Assembly: GCA_033977485.1 (NCBI GenBank)
Contig: CM066994.1
Location: 11,286,001 to 11,350,000, forward strand
DNA from: Hydrangea macrophylla
Lineage: Eukaryota; Streptophyta; Magnoliopsida; Cornales; Hydrangeaceae
Length of the DNA: 64,000 nt
Direction of reading: 5' to 3'
Positions 1 through 12,039 of this stretch are shown here, one piece after another (positions within the stretch are counted from its first letter, which is position 1; every line of letters begins with the position of its first letter). The position numbers were made by a program, and so were the translations under genes. The notes beneath the pieces were generated by a model, which did not search any database, was not told where the DNA came from, and was given only the letters and a program-made list of their open reading frames with translations.

Positions 1-182
1 CATTTTTAGGCCTATTTTTTTTCTAATTTCTTCCTAATTTTTTTGAAACTTATCATTTTTAGGCCTATTTTCTTCTAATTTCTTTCTAATTTCTATGAAG
101 GTTATCATTTTTAGGCCTATTTTCTTCCTAATTTCTATGAAACTTATCATTTTTAGGCCTATTTTCTTCTAATTTCAATGAA
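1..182. repeat. Imperfect tandem repeat, about 45-55 bp unit
   Basis: At least four units share the core ATCATTTTTAGGCCTATTTT followed by a TTCTAATTTC-rich stretch and ATGAAAC. The array runs off the left edge of the window. No coding potential is visible. Confidence 0.8.
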
Positions 183-890
183 ACATAGTATAGAGGCCCC
201 ATTTTTTTGGCCCCTTTAAAAATTCGCTTGGGGCCTAGGACAATTTTTGCCATCTCAGGGCCGGCCCTGGGCGGATGGAGGAAGGCTCAAGGCTCTTAAC
301 CTCAGGGCGGATGGAGGAAGGCTTAAGGGCCACCCTCCCCCTCCCCCTCCCCCTCCCCCTCCCCCTCAACTTTTTAAAATAATCATTTTATCTTATATAT
401 TTCATACTTTATTTATTTTTGCCTCTTAATTGCCTCCCAACCTTTCAAAATAATTTTTTTACCTTATATATTTTATATTTTGTTCATTTTGTCCCCCCTC
501 AACTTTTAAAAAATAATTCTTTTACCTTATATATTACATATTTTATTCAATTTTTCCCCTTATAAAATTGCACCATCAATTTTTTAAAATAATTCTTTTA
601 CTTTAATTATTCCAGACTTTATTCATTTTTGTCCCATAATTTCTAATATATCCCTTTTAAAGCTAAAAAAATTCAAGTCAGGGCGCTGCCTCTGAATCTC
701 CGTATAATTTTTTGTCCCCTGACCTAACTCTTGAATCCGCCCCACCTCATAACCCGCCCAAACAGCCTCTAAAATATCTCAAATGTCACTTTACCACCAA
801 ACTTCCCTACATTAATCTCCCTCAGAATTTTGACTTTCATTACGCTAACTAACCCACATTTTTAAATTCTCATTCATATACTAACATTTT
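183..890. other. Decayed transposon-like sequence with GGGCCGGCCC palindrome
   Basis: The stretch contains the perfect palindrome CAGGGCCGGCCCTG at 256-269 and GGCCCC/GGGGCC blocks typical of decayed hAT-like ends in plant genomes. A GGGCGGATGGAGGAAGGC unit occurs twice around 270-330, followed by (CCCCCT)n. The segment near 680-745 (GGGCGCTGCC... ...CCGCCCC) resembles pieces seen again near 7500 and 31610. No boundaries could be fixed. Confidence 0.4.
332..367. repeat. Simple repeat (CCCCCT)n
   Basis: An uninterrupted hexanucleotide repeat directly follows the GGATGGAGGAAGG duplication. Confidence 0.9.
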
Positions 891-1936
891 GTGTTAAAAG
901 AGATGGCGGACTTAAAATTTCATGGGTTGTGGTGCATATGCTACCGTGCACTTTATGTGCTTGTCGTACAAGCAAAACTGGGAAACCGTTTAGAATCCAC
1001 CTTCTCAAGACGTTTAGAGGGCATAAATTTTTTTTTTATCATATATAGGTGTAGTAGTTTGACTATATCATACAAGATTAATGTTCTGATTCTTAAATTT
1101 CTATTTAAAAGTACTTCTCAAATGATATGTTAATGAGGTCAGATAAACAACTTTCAATCAAAATTCAACTGGTTTCACTATTTTAGACCTGACCCCACTT
1201 CCACATCATTTAGAAAACACTTTTAAGATAAAATTTAGAAAGCATAGCATTACTCATCATACAACTAGGTGGTTTTTAATTTTAAAAAATTGTAATCATA
1301 TATATATATGCTAGTTTTAAAGCACGTGCTTTGCACGTCGTGGTGCACAAAAGAGTGGATAATAATAAATTGAAGGATTTAACTGGCTAAATATTTGACT
1401 CGTATGATAATTTTTAAAAAGTATTAAAAGCTAAGAGAATCACATCAAGCCTAATATTAAAGTATTTAGATTATATGGTATATTTCAATTGGTAAAGTGA
1501 CGTACTAAAACACTTCCTAATTATTCGTTTTAATTTATATCATAATTAGTTTTTGAAAATATTCTAATTTAAACTATGTTCCGTTATTCCTAATTATGTG
1601 ATCATACGGATATAAGTTGGAACAGAAATTCCCAAACCAATTCGTAAGGCTACGATCATGGAATCGTAATATTAGTTCTAAATTGCAATAATGGAAAATC
1701 TGAAAAATTGCACGCGCACACACACACATTTACTTTTATAGGGACAAAATTCACAAGCAAATAAGTTACTACAAAAAATTGTAACAGTTTTAAAACTTAT
1801 AGCAGTGTCCAAAAAGAATGTTTAACACTTGTTTAAATCTACAAGTTTTGAATACTTATATATAATTTTTTTTTTTTTACTAAAACCACCCTCGGTGAAG
1901 ATAACTTACGTACAAATAAAATCAAAGATCGATAAA
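891..1936. other. AT-rich intergenic DNA, nothing recognised
   Basis: There is no coding signature and no clear terminal repeat. Only short AT and CA runs are seen (for example CACACACACA near 1718). Confidence 0.6.
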
Positions 1937-1950
1937 ATCTTTTATATATG

Positions 1951-2052
1951 GCATAGCTTAAGTGGCAAAGAGCTTGGCATTTATAAGTCCCCTCCAATGC
2001 ATAGGTTCGATGTTCGAACCTCATCCCCTCCCCCATATCAAAAAAAAAAAAG
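1951..2052 (+). mobile_element. Short tRNA-derived SINE with perfect TSD
   Basis: The head carries a pol III A-box-like motif (TAGCTTAAGTGGCAAAG) and a B-box-like motif (GTTCGAACCTC), then a CT-rich stretch and an A tail. The element is flanked by perfect 14-bp duplications ATCTTTTATATATG at 1937-1950 and 2053-2066. The unit is only 102 bp, short for a plant SINE, so it may be truncated to little more than its tRNA-related head. Confidence 0.8.
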
Positions 2053-2178
2053 ATCTTTTATATATGTACAATATATAAAGCTTAGAAGTATTTGATTTAC
2101 ATTTAAGGGTTTGTTGAATAATGAAAAGTAATAAGATTCTTTGACAAGAAAAAAGGTGTTCCTTTAGAAATAATATTT

Positions 2179-2291
2179 GGGACAAAAAATGGTCACAAAG
2201 AGATGCTCACAAAAGGAGTTTGGTGGGTCCTACTGTCACATGGGATGCCACATCCTTTTATGAGCATTTCTTGGTGACCATTTTGTGTCCC
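2179..2291. mobile_element. Foldback MITE, about 39-bp terminal inverted repeats
   Basis: The left end (GGGACAAAAAATGGTCAC) is matched in inverse by the right end (GGTGACCATTTTGTGTCCC), and the arms extend through GAGATGCTCAC / ATGAGCATTTC. The interior is short and non-coding. Flanks TAATATT / TAGTATT may be a decayed target duplication. Confidence 0.75.
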
Positions 2292-2299
2292 TAGTATTA

Positions 2300-4360
2300 C
2301 ACTTTCTTTAGTTTGTTATAAATTTTACATAAATTTGTGTGTTAACAGTAAAGTTTATATAACAATATGTAATAAAGCAGAGGAAAAGGATTGTATTGCT
2401 ATGAATTGTCCAAATGTGTAATTAGAAAATAATAGAAAACAATCAGTGTAGGTGAAGGGCTTCTTCTTCTTTTATTTTTTTGGATAAGAATGTAGGTAAG
2501 TTTTTATTAAACTACGTACAAAAAGATGCAAGAGTACCTTTAAAAAATCTAATATCTTCACAGTCTTCCACTACAATCCCGCATAATACTTACTAAGACA
2601 TGTCAAACTGCATAAATATGATTATACAAAGGATTACTTGTAAACTTGTACTTAATCTAAAATAAATCCATGTTAGAAAACCATCATCTCATAAATCTGG
2701 TATAGCCTTTGATTAAAATGCTCAATTTTGTCATAATTTAAGCTTTTGTTATTTATTTTGTATTCTTTTTTTTACTTTGTGAATACACATATTTGAAAGT
2801 AATTATATAAATATCTAGCTAGTTATAAATAAAGTATAATCGGTGAGATGATATAGTCAAATTAAAAACATTTATAAGACAACTGATAAAAGACACTTAT
2901 ATCAAATATTATGTAGAATTAATTATCAACTATAGTTCCATAGCTTCATCATTTAACAAGTCGTATAAACTTTTTCCAATCATCATAGTTCTAACTTCAA
3001 TTAACCTCATTGTAAGCTTTTCACTTCAATTTTTCTTCTAAGCTATACGTTTTATATAGCCGTACATTTTACAAGAAATATTAGTTCATCTCAAATTTAA
3101 AATTGACATTTTTTTTATTATACCATGTGTTAGTGTTTGAATATGAACAACTATTATAAGATTCTTGTTTACTTATGTTTTATACACTAAGTATTATAGT
3201 ATCACGCTTAAGTAATATAAATACATGAGATATTAAGGTCAAATTCAATTACTATTCTAAGGTGAATTAAAATTTAATTTTTTAAATAAATACAATAATA
3301 ATATTTAATCAATTGATAAAAAAGACAAAGAGAATTCTCAAAGAATTAATGATATAATGTTATCACCTTGAATAATAGCGTATTAGCACAACAAAGAACA
3401 GAACTTCAATCAAATCATAATGTACATTAATATCAAGTTATGATAGACAATTGTATCAAATTGATTAAGTACCAACATATTATTTAAGTATTGTCGCATC
3501 TTTATTTTTTAATCTTATGATAATTAAATTACCCGTTAAATTTCTCCTATAATTCTACAACATGTAAACTTAAAACAACGAATTAATCTTTGAAGTTTAA
3601 GAGTTCAAAAACATTATACTATATCAGTTAGGTGATGTTGCTCTTGCCATATGAGAAAAGAGAACATTATTAACGATATTATTGAAAGTTGTATGCCTTA
3701 GCATCACAAGTTTGATATGGTACAATCTGGTACTTTTTGACATTTATGGAATCATGATCATACTCTACAATTAGAGTAATGCTATGCTTGTCCAAATTTG
3801 TATCCCTAATAGAAGTAAAGATTCGTTGCAATGGGAATACCCCACGTTAATATCAAACACAACATACAAATACATTTGGGATATGTAATATGTGGATGGG
3901 ATTTCCCTTGAAAATAGGGGTTACGTACAGATGAATAAATAAAGAGTTTTGATTAGATTGTGATACCACATCAGCAAAATAACCGTTGCAACGAATATTT
4001 TTACCCAAAATAAGTTCCCAATATATGTGGCAGTGAGCCCACTCAATTTTTACTGGAGGATGTTTAAGATATCCCACCACTATTGAAAGGTACAGGTCCT
4101 ATGGCCACGTGTGTTCATTTTGGAATTACATTTGAGATACAAAGATTTGGGAAGCACATATAACATTATTCCCACATTTACATTTTGGTATACCTACTTT
4201 CATTCATATAAAAGTTTTCAGGGAAGCCTCTACGTCAAGATGGTCAAACTCTTTGTACTATATGAGTTAAAAATTCTTAAAATCTTTAACTGAAATTGTT
4301 GAGAAAGTCTCTGTAGTCCGTACTAATTAAAGAAATCACATAAGCAGAAAGAATATATAT
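2300..4360. other. AT-rich intergenic DNA, nothing recognised
   Basis: Only short shadow reading frames occur. No terminal repeats, RNA gene or promoter cluster was found. This is the longest featureless stretch on the left side of the window. Confidence 0.5.
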
Positions 4361-4365
4361 ATATA

Positions 4366-4686
4366 TAGGTAAATTACATTTCGTACCTTTATAGTTTGGG
4401 TGTGATTTTACTTTGGTCCTTGCAGTTTTAGTTTTGTCACTCTGGTCCTTACAGTTTCAATTTAGGTTCAATATAATCCATTCATGAAAATTTCCTACAA
4501 CTTTTGACAAAATATGCTACACACTTATATTAAACTTAAATCAGACAAAAATAGTAAGAAAATTGATAAATGGACTACATTGAATCTAAACTGAAACTGA
4601 AAGAACCAAATTGACAAAATTGAAACTATAGGAGTCAAAGTGAAATCACACTCAAACTATAAGGATATAAAGTGTAATTTACCCTA
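4366..4686. mobile_element. W-type MITE with long subterminal inverted repeats, copy 1
   Basis: The ends TAGGTAAATTACA / GTAATTTACCCTA are inverted. The arms continue for well over 100 bp with paired blocks such as TTTGGTCCTTGCAGTTT and its inverse. A second diverged copy lies at 27234-27628. It has no coding capacity, so it is non-autonomous. Superfamily is not certain; long inverted repeats fit Mutator-like MITEs. Confidence 0.75.
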
Positions 4687-5014
4687 TATATATACATAAT
4701 GTGAAAACTGTTGTTACTGGAAAAAAAAAAATTTGAAAAGAAAGGTGAATAGTGCTATGCTTTCCAAATTTAAATCTCATTTGTTTTGGATGTGATATGT
4801 AACACGCCACCACATGTGGTGCATATGACAAAAAATGTGGGAGCCAAATTTGGAAAGTATATCATTACAAAAAAAAAAAAAAAAAGATATATATATATAT
4901 ATATACAAAAATATAAGAATAGAGTTCTAACTTGATCAAAAATTTAAAATATAGATATCAATGAATAAATACAGTTAAAAATCACAGAGTCCACGAAATT
5001 AAAGAAGGACAATG

Positions 5015-5165
5015 ATATTATGAGCAGCTTCTCATATGCACAAGCACTCTATAACTATTTGATGACGAATAAATAGTTCTTTAATAATATTTTTACTTAT
5101 TATCTAGAGACCAAATTTTAATCTAACGGTTAAAAACTGCTTTCTCATATGAAAGCTGCTTACTA
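5015..5165. mobile_element. Probable decayed foldback MITE
   Basis: GAGCAGCTTCTCATATG on the left is matched in inverse by CATATGAAAGCTGCTTAC on the right. The remainder of the arms is degraded. Confidence 0.45.
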
Positions 5166-5299
5166 ATTACTCATTAAAGAAACCATTCCCAACGTCAAGG
5201 TTGAACAATGTAGGCAGTGTCCTATGTTGTAGGAAAAAAATTAGGGGTGTATTTTAATTTGCTATTAGATGGAATACACCACAAACGAAAAAAAAAAAA

Positions 5300-5435
5300 A
5301 AAAAAAAGGCAGTCATGCCAAGCCAATCCAAAAAAAATTAGGAACCTTTAGTTTTAGAGTCCAATTAAAGCAGTAAGCAATAACGTTCTCTCCTTTTACG
5401 GAGAGGTGGAAACATAAAAACACTGTGACCGTCCC

Positions 5436-5466
<31 letters not shown>

Positions 5467-5750
5467 AAAAAGAGAGAGATATTGTTATGCTAAAAAAATT
5501 CACTAATTGATAAAAAAAAAAAAATAGGACTCTGCCAAGCCAATCCAAAAAAAAATTAGGAACCTTAGTTTTAGAGTCCAACTAAAGCATTAAGCAATAA
5601 TGTTATCTACTTTTAGGGAGTAGTGTAAAACTAAAACATTGTGAACCGTCCCCCCAAAAAAAAAATAAGAAAAAAAAGAAGAAGACATATTGTTATGCTA
5701 AGAAAAATTCACTAATTGATAAAAAAAAAAAAAAAACAGGACTCTCATGG
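5300..5750. repeat. Two and a half tandem copies of a ~215-bp unit
   Basis: The block CCAAGCCAATCC, AAATTAGGAACC, TTTTAGAGTCCAA, AGCAATAA, CCGTCCCCC, ATATTGTTATGCTAA and TTCACTAATTGATAAAA occurs in the same order near 5310-5520 and 5527-5735. A third copy begins at about 5740. The first copy contains a run of 24 C at 5433-5456, where the second copy has only five or six C. Confidence 0.8.
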
Positions 5751-6136
5751 ACAGACCAAAAAAATAGTGGCATACTAAACTTATTAAAACTCTAAAAAAA
5801 TTAATCATTTAAGTAAAAATGCACCGATTAATAAAAGTTTAAAACACTTATGGGCATTGGTACATTTATATATATTATTGATATATATATTTTGGGTCAA
5901 ATTCATATTTCAAAGTGTAATATCTAGCTCCCAAAATGTATTAATTCCAAAAATCACTTTAGACTGTTTTGGGACAAAATCAAAATTTTGGGATAAAATT
6001 AGTACTCCACTTTTAGCACCAAATTGGATTGTTTATACAAAAAATTATCTCATGTGACTAACATTAATCAATGGATCTCATGAAGAGATCAAAGTCACTG
6101 TGTCAGATCCATGGAATAATTTCTCGCCAATACCTA

Positions 6137-6413
6137 GAGCCTGTTTGTCTGTGCTTATGCTTATGCGATCTTGATCGTGGTTAGTAGAACTGCTTAAAGT
6201 AGAACTGCTTATTATGGTTTGGGTGTTTGGTTAATATGCTGTGAATTGGTCAAATATAGAGATAATCTTAAAAAGCACCCCCCTACCTGCTTATTGTCAA
6301 ACTGCTTTTTGGACCAAATCTGCTTATATTTTTGCTGAAACAAACAGATCAATAAGCAGTTTGGGCCACCAGAACTGCTTAAAATGGGCAAATAAGCAAT
6401 GACAAACAGCCTC
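6137..6413. mobile_element. 277-bp MITE, copy 1
   Basis: Ends GAGCCTGTTTGTC and GACAAACAGCCTC are inverted repeats, extended by TGCTTAT/ATAAGCA. A closely similar copy lies at 13823-14099. The interior is repetitive in AACTGCTTA and CTGCTTATT. No ORF is present. The flanks share only TA, so the superfamily is unresolved. Confidence 0.85.
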
Positions 6414-7136
6414 TAAGTCGCAAAGAAAAAAAAATTTGGACGGGCAATCACCGGTAAACCAGCAGTAAATCCACCGGTTACATTGGTGCTTGTACTACGG
6501 GTGTTCCTCTATTTACCGGCAGCCCGTTTCCCGAACCCCGCTTCGTTTCCCGGTAACACCGACTGGGTCTCTTAATAATATCGTCTAGTATTTCGTGCTA
6601 TTTTAATGTCAAAATATCGTGATTGATTAGTGGTAAACATCAACTAAGTAGGAATATGTAGAATTTGTGGCTGTACGGCAAGTGATTTCTAATGTTTCAG
6701 TGTCCTGGTGTGACTGACAGCTGGCTCCCCCTAAGTTGACACGTGTACGAATGGTATTTGAGTTTTTCACGTAATGATTTGTTGGATTTGGATAATATTC
6801 TCATGTGACAATCTCATGTTTGTCCTGAGAGCTCGTTACCTTCTTAAGCAAAATCGAGAGTTTTAAACCTCGATGTAAGTGGGTCCGATAAATCGTATCC
6901 AAATTTTGATATGGGTACAAATTTTACCACTAACTTACATCATTGACTTATCTAATACGTGTGTTGTAGTTAAGATAGGTTAGTGTCCGTAATTTTGTAC
7001 TCAAATAATGATGTATCTACGTTGCAGAGGACATGGGAAAGAATTTGTTCTAGTCTCCCAAAAGACTATCATGACTCGTGTGTTCTTTAGGCACCAGTGA
7101 GATAATTTCTCTATGATTAGAGTTGCAACTTATGCG

Positions 7137-7596
7137 CAAGGGCGGAGCCCTTTGAGGGCTGTCTCGGACTATAGCCCTCCTTCGTTTTGAACAAAATAAC
7201 TTTTTATAAGGTAGCTAGGAAGGAAAAAAAAAAATGTATAGTATGTATAGTTATCCCCTCTCAAATTATGAAAATAAGTTAATTATGCACAATATATTGA
7301 TCTAATTGTAATTCAACTCACTTTAGATATTTGCCAAATCACCTTTTCTTATCATTTTTTAATTTAGTCCAACCTAAATGTATTACCATTAGTCAAGTAA
7401 CACAAATTAAAAATCAACTCTTGTTATTAATAAGTGGTACACAAAAATTCAAACAAAAAATGAATGAATAGACCAAAAAAAAAAAAAAAAAAAACGTCCG
7501 AGGGCGCTGCTCTCCGAACTCCTGTACCAATCTGTCTATGAATACATGCCATTAAAGTCCAGCCCGCCCTAACTAAAATTCTTGACTCCGCCTTTG
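7137..7596. mobile_element. hAT-like non-autonomous element
   Basis: Starts CAAGGGCGGAG and ends CTCCGCCTTTG, about 11-bp terminal inverted repeats. It is flanked by 8-bp duplications CTTATGCG (7129-7136) and CTTATGAG (7597-7604) that match at 7 of 8 positions, which is diagnostic for hAT insertion. The 460-bp interior has an A tract and no ORF. Confidence 0.8.
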
Positions 7597-7604
7597 CTTA
7601 TGAG

Positions 7605-8005
7605 GACTAATTCAAGCCTAGCACGAGCTCTCCCAATTTTGGTACAGGGTTGGGCTACTCCAGTATCATTTCGGGTTGCGATTGGTTATAAGAGGTATAA
7701 CAAAAGTAACCCGAGCCTAATTCTATATACATATGTTATGTCTATGTGAATAATAGATTTAGCTGAGGCAAAACCAGGGGCAAAGCCATGTATACATGGT
7801 TTAGTAGCAATTATTCCTACTACAAATTTTTTTTTTTTTTTTTTTTAAATACGAAATTTTTCCCCTTTTAGGCGAGAAAATTGATGAGAAATTATTAATT
7901 AGGAAAGGGTGTAATTTAGATGAGTTGAATTAATCTCATCACAAGTTTAGTACTATAGCATTAATTTGTTGAGGGCTCTTTTTTTCTTTTTTCTCTTTTT
8001 AGATT
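7605..8005. other. Intergenic DNA, nothing recognised
   Basis: AT-rich with a T tract near 7828-7846. No ORF, RNA gene or terminal repeat was identified. Confidence 0.5.
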
Positions 8006-8399
8006 ATTGCAATTAGGGTTGTACTCGAGCCGAGCTCGTTCCAAGCTTTAAGAGTTGGCATCTTATTTAAGCTTGAGCTTGCCTCGTTAATTATCGAGCC
8101 GAGCTGAGCCTAACTGTTATCGAGTTGAGCCGTGAGCCTTTGTTGAGCGGCTCAACTCGTGTACACCCCTAATAGCAAGTTAAGTTGTCAACAAAAATCC
8201 ATGGACCAAGCTCAATGCTTGACAGTTGGCATATATATATGTATACATTTTTTTTTACCTAAAACAATTGTTTGACACATGAATTTAGGACTATGCACAT
8301 TATAATATGCCAATATACTTTCGATTTTAAATACTTTGCATTATACATATATTATTTTTTTTTTTATAATTATTATATATATATATATATATGAAAAGA

Positions 8400-8580
8400 G
8401 TAATGTTAGGTGTACACAATTTTTGTACACACTTTTGCACACAAATGCTTTAAATGCATATACCTTGTGCTGATTGAATTTTTCACACTTTTCTATGCAC
8501 CACTTACATAGCACAAGGTACATGCAATTAAAGTATTTGTGTGCAAAAGTGTGTGCAAATTTGTGTACACCTAGCATTAC
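8400..8580. mobile_element. Foldback MITE, GTAATGTTAGGTGTACAC family, copy 1
   Basis: Near-perfect long inverted repeats run from GTAATGTTAGGTGTACAC to GTGTACACCTAGCATTAC and through the CACACTTTTGCACACAAAT arm. The loop has TTTTTCACACTTTTCTATG, a core also present at about 12200 and, inverted, at about 16350. Confidence 0.85.
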
Positions 8581-8587
8581 TCATACG

Positions 8588-8765
8588 AAAATTCTATGGA
8601 GAGGGTGACACCTCTTCAATAAAGAGAGGGCCTCTGTTTTAACCGTCAGATCGTGTTTAAAAACTGCGAAGTAATAAAACTGCCCTTAATGAAAACACGA
8701 TCTGACGGTCAAAACAGAGGCCTTCTCTTTAATAAAGAGATGACGCCCTCTCCATAGCCTGACTA
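8588..8765 (-). mobile_element. Foldback MITE, CAGAGAGGG family, copy 1 (inverted)
   Basis: The arms carry ATAAAGAGAGGGCCTCTG and CGTCAGATCGTGTTT and their inverses. Conserved sequence outside the arms (GAAAATTCT on one side, AGCCTGACTATTC on the other) is shared with copies at 15881 and 18118, so the true ends lie outside the obvious palindrome. Confidence 0.85.
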
Positions 8766-9070
8766 TTCTTTCAATTTTAAATACTTTACATTATACATAT
8801 ATTATATTTTTATAATTATCATATATATATAATTAAACAATCCTTTATTAAACATATTAAAACGATTTTTCACGAGCCTACTATAGAACCCTTAATCGAA
8901 CTGTTCGCGAGCCTTATTGAGCCGAGTCCATGTGCACTCAAGCCTAGCTTGTTTATTAAACGAGCTTTGTATTAAGCTCAATCTTGACTCGTTTATTATA
9001 CGAACCGAACCGTTATTGAACCGAACCGCGAGCCTTTGTGGTTCAGCTCTTGTATACCACTAATTGCAAT

Positions 9071-10200
9071 CAATTATTGTTGAAAAAAGTTTGGTAAATG
9101 AAGACACTGAAATGAAGGAAAATTGTCGACTTTTGATTAGGATGTATGTAATTAGATGTACTCATTTTGGATATACATAAATTAGATATGGTGATTGGTG
9201 AGTAATAAATTCCTCTTTCCTTGTTTTGGGATTATTAATGGACAAGAACTTGATCATTGAAGGTTCAATTAATAAATATATCTCTTGTTTGATATACTTC
9301 ACTCACCACCACTATTTGGACTAAATTCAAAGTGGCTACATTATAGAATACTAATATTCTTGGATTATCTTTTAACAACCAGAAAGGAGCCAAACTCAAA
9401 AGGAGGATGTGGTAAGAATAAAACAAATTGCAAATTAACTTTTTATTTTAATTTTTTAAGAACATTGACTTCTTTTTGGTGTCTTCTCCCAATGGGACAC
9501 ATGACTCTATTCACTCACATAACGATTCCTATCTCCTAAGCCCATGAGATACACAGTAATTTGTCAAAAAAATAAAATGCGTAATTTTAAAAAAAAAATG
9601 TTTAAATATATAAATAAAAATGAAAATTACTTGTCAAATAATAATTAGCTGTTAAATTTTAAAAGTTGTGCATGATAAATTACATCATTAACACGAATGA
9701 GAGGAAGAGAAAAAAAAGGTGAAGAAGATAAAATGTTGTATTCAAAATCCCATTAGCACAATTAAATAGGTGCAGAAAAAATATCTATAAATTTGTAGAA
9801 GCCACATGACAACACATCAAGATAGGGCATCCCAATCCTTCAAATATAAACAAATATATGGCAACATTTTAACCTAGAGTAGCTCGGATAAGAAGGCTTC
9901 AAGATTATTAATTACCTCAAGTTTGTAAGTTAAAATTCAATTTCATAAACAAAAGTACTTCGAGCTCCTTTTTTAAGCGACACACGTATATGAGTCGTGT
10001 GCGGTGGACAATCTAGTAACGAGCTAACTCATCACAAGGTAATTGATTATGGAATAGCCCACCTAACCTTGACCAAAATAACACATGAAATGGACCATTA
10101 ACTGAAAATTTGCAAAATGTAAAATTGTTTGTTACTATATATAAACAATTAGTATTATTTTTTGTACGAATGGTGGTTGCGATTTAGTGCTAATTACTCC
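9071..10200. other. AT-rich intergenic DNA, nothing recognised
   Basis: The only reading frame above 80 codons (9285-9539) has no recognisable domain and AT-driven composition. No promoter or terminal repeats were assigned. Confidence 0.5.
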
Positions 10201-10204
10201 TAAC

Positions 10205-10503
10205 ATGGCCGGCCCTAGAATTTTGAAAATTACACTTTTAGCGTAAGAATTTTTTAAGTTTTAGAAATAGGCCCCTCTAGAATTTTGAAAGATACCATAC
10301 GTGTTTAAGTTTCACAAATAGACCCATATTATAAGTAGACCCCCAAAAAAATCGTCAATTATGTATAAGTAAATCCTTAAAAAAATATTGCGAATTATGT
10401 ATAAGTAGACCCCAAAAAATCGTCTCGTGCCCCCGAACCCCTGTATAAGGGCCTCCCTTTTAATAGTTTGTCCCGGACCTCCAGATACTCAGGACCGGCC
10501 CTC
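10205..10503. mobile_element. Decayed hAT-like element bounded by GGCCGGCCCT
   Basis: GGCCGGCCCT near 10208 and GACCGGCCCT near 10494 mark the likely ends. The interior repeats a TAGAATTTTGAAA/GTAGACCCCAAAAAATCGTC block about three times. Similar ends occur singly at 256-269 and 28800. No TSD was identified. Confidence 0.5.
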
Positions 10504-11371
10504 ACTCCTAAGTTGACATAGGATGTCAGTTATCAAAAATATATCCACAAGAAATTCTTCTTTAAGCAAGTTTGGCGAAGAATGTGCTTAACTTGTTTTA
10601 GATAGTTGATTAAGCTTGCCAACGAATGAAGAATTACATCATAGAAAAAAAATTGAGAAAAAATAATAAGGTCAACATATATAGTTGTACTTTACCTAGG
10701 CTACACACAGAAGCAACTTTAGTTTTGCTGTTTTGGAGGAGGTGGGGGATGCGACAGTAACTAATAACTAGTTAAAAAAAATTCTATTTTGTTTCGCAGA
10801 AGCCAAAACATGCTCTTACAACTCACTTGAATGCAATAATTACATTCATATGTTTTTATAGTAGTCTAAACTAAAAAAAGTGATGATCTTAAATAATCGA
10901 ATTTAGAGAAATTATGCTCATATAATGAATAATGCTTTAAATCATGAATTTTTGTCATTCAAAAAAAATATAAAAACAGGCAGCTAAGAAAAAATATGAC
11001 GAGACGTCCTATTTATACAAATGGGTTCATCAAAGATATTGAACTTCACCTTAGGATACCATGTAAATTATATATAAATGAGACAATTTAATATTCAAGT
11101 GATAACCAACCATGAAATCAGAAAATATTTTGTTTGAAACACTAACCAATTTACAATTAGTTCCACAAAACACATGATCTTTAAACATCACTGAGCATAT
11201 CAGTCTTAAAAAAAAAAAGTCTCCTTGAAAATGACAGGAGTAAACTTAGTGTTGAATGAGTTGCAAATTAAAGTTAGGTAAGTACAAAAGGAATTCTAAA
11301 TATATTTAATAAGAGAGATTAAAATTCAGAGTGAGATAAATACTTGGTTCACTTAAAAATTTCTTTCAAGT
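10504..11371. other. AT-rich intergenic DNA, nothing recognised
   Basis: No coding, RNA-gene or transposon-end signal could be supported. Confidence 0.5.
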
Positions 11372-11662
11372 AAGGGTGTAAATGAGCTGAGCCACTCAGC
11401 AAGGCTTGGTGCATCAAATTGCGCTCTTTTTGGAGCTAAGAGTTGGCTCTATGCTTTAGTGAGCCGTGCACTTTTCAAGTTTCAGAGTTGCTTTAATGAG
11501 CTGAGCTTATTCAAGCTCGAGCGAGCTCGAGGTTTTTTTTTTTTAATCTAGCCAAACTTGAGCATGCTCGTTAAAGATTTGATGAGCTCGAACCAAACTT
11601 GGGTAGAGTGTCAACCCTTCGAACCAAGCCCAAACTTACAAAACTCGATTCGTGTACACCCT
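11372..11662. mobile_element. Decayed hAT-like element (GAGCTGAGCC type)
   Basis: Ends AAGGGTGTAAATGAGC and CGTGTACACCCTC are loosely inverted. The interior is rich in GAGCTC/GAGCTTG blocks like those in the 8014-9062 element. A target duplication was not found. Confidence 0.5.
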
Positions 11663-11676
11663 CTACTTTAAAATTT

Positions 11677-11838
11677 GAGTAATTTTTTGGTTATAACTTT
11701 CATACAATTTTTTAAAAGATATATCTATCACTCTCTTGTGTCACTGTAGGGACCAGTGACATCACACAAGAGAGATAGACACATCTTTTTAAAAAAATAA
11801 ATAAAAGTTATATGAAAATTACCACCAAAAAATTACTC
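11677..11838. mobile_element. Foldback MITE with perfect 15-bp ends
   Basis: GAGTAATTTTTTGGT at the left is exactly inverted at the right. The arms continue with TATAACTTTCATA, AAAGATATATCTATC and CTCTCTTGTGT and their inverses around a short loop near 11748. Confidence 0.85.
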
Positions 11839-12039
11839 TTAAAATTTGGACCAATTATTGATCCAATGCAAGTGAAAGTATATAAATTCACTAAAAAAAG
11901 AGCGCCAAAGTCCATAAAGCGGCAAGGCAATTTATGTGAGGTACAAATCGCCATGTCATCGTTTCATCACCGAAAGGCAAAAGTCATACAAATTTTTTTT
12001 TTTTTGTTGCCTTATCCCTGAATTCAAGAGCAGTTGTTG

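Larger units (their letters stand above)
8014..9062. mobile_element. hAT-like element hosting two nested MITEs
   Basis: A perfect 8-bp duplication ATTGCAAT flanks the element (8006-8013 and 9063-9070). Ends TAGGGTTGTAC / GTATACCACTA are imperfect inverted repeats. The interior is built from GAGCCGAGCT/GAGCCTTTG-like blocks common in plant TAGGGGTGTAC-type hAT elements. An internal CGTGTACACCCCTAAT at about 8158-8173 looks like another end of the same family, so an internal duplication or second insertion is possible. Two foldback MITEs lie inside (8400 and 8588). Confidence 0.75.

Noticed and set aside
9285..9539. 84-codon plus-strand frame as a small host gene
   Set aside because: No domain, signal or conserved motif and AT-typical codon content.
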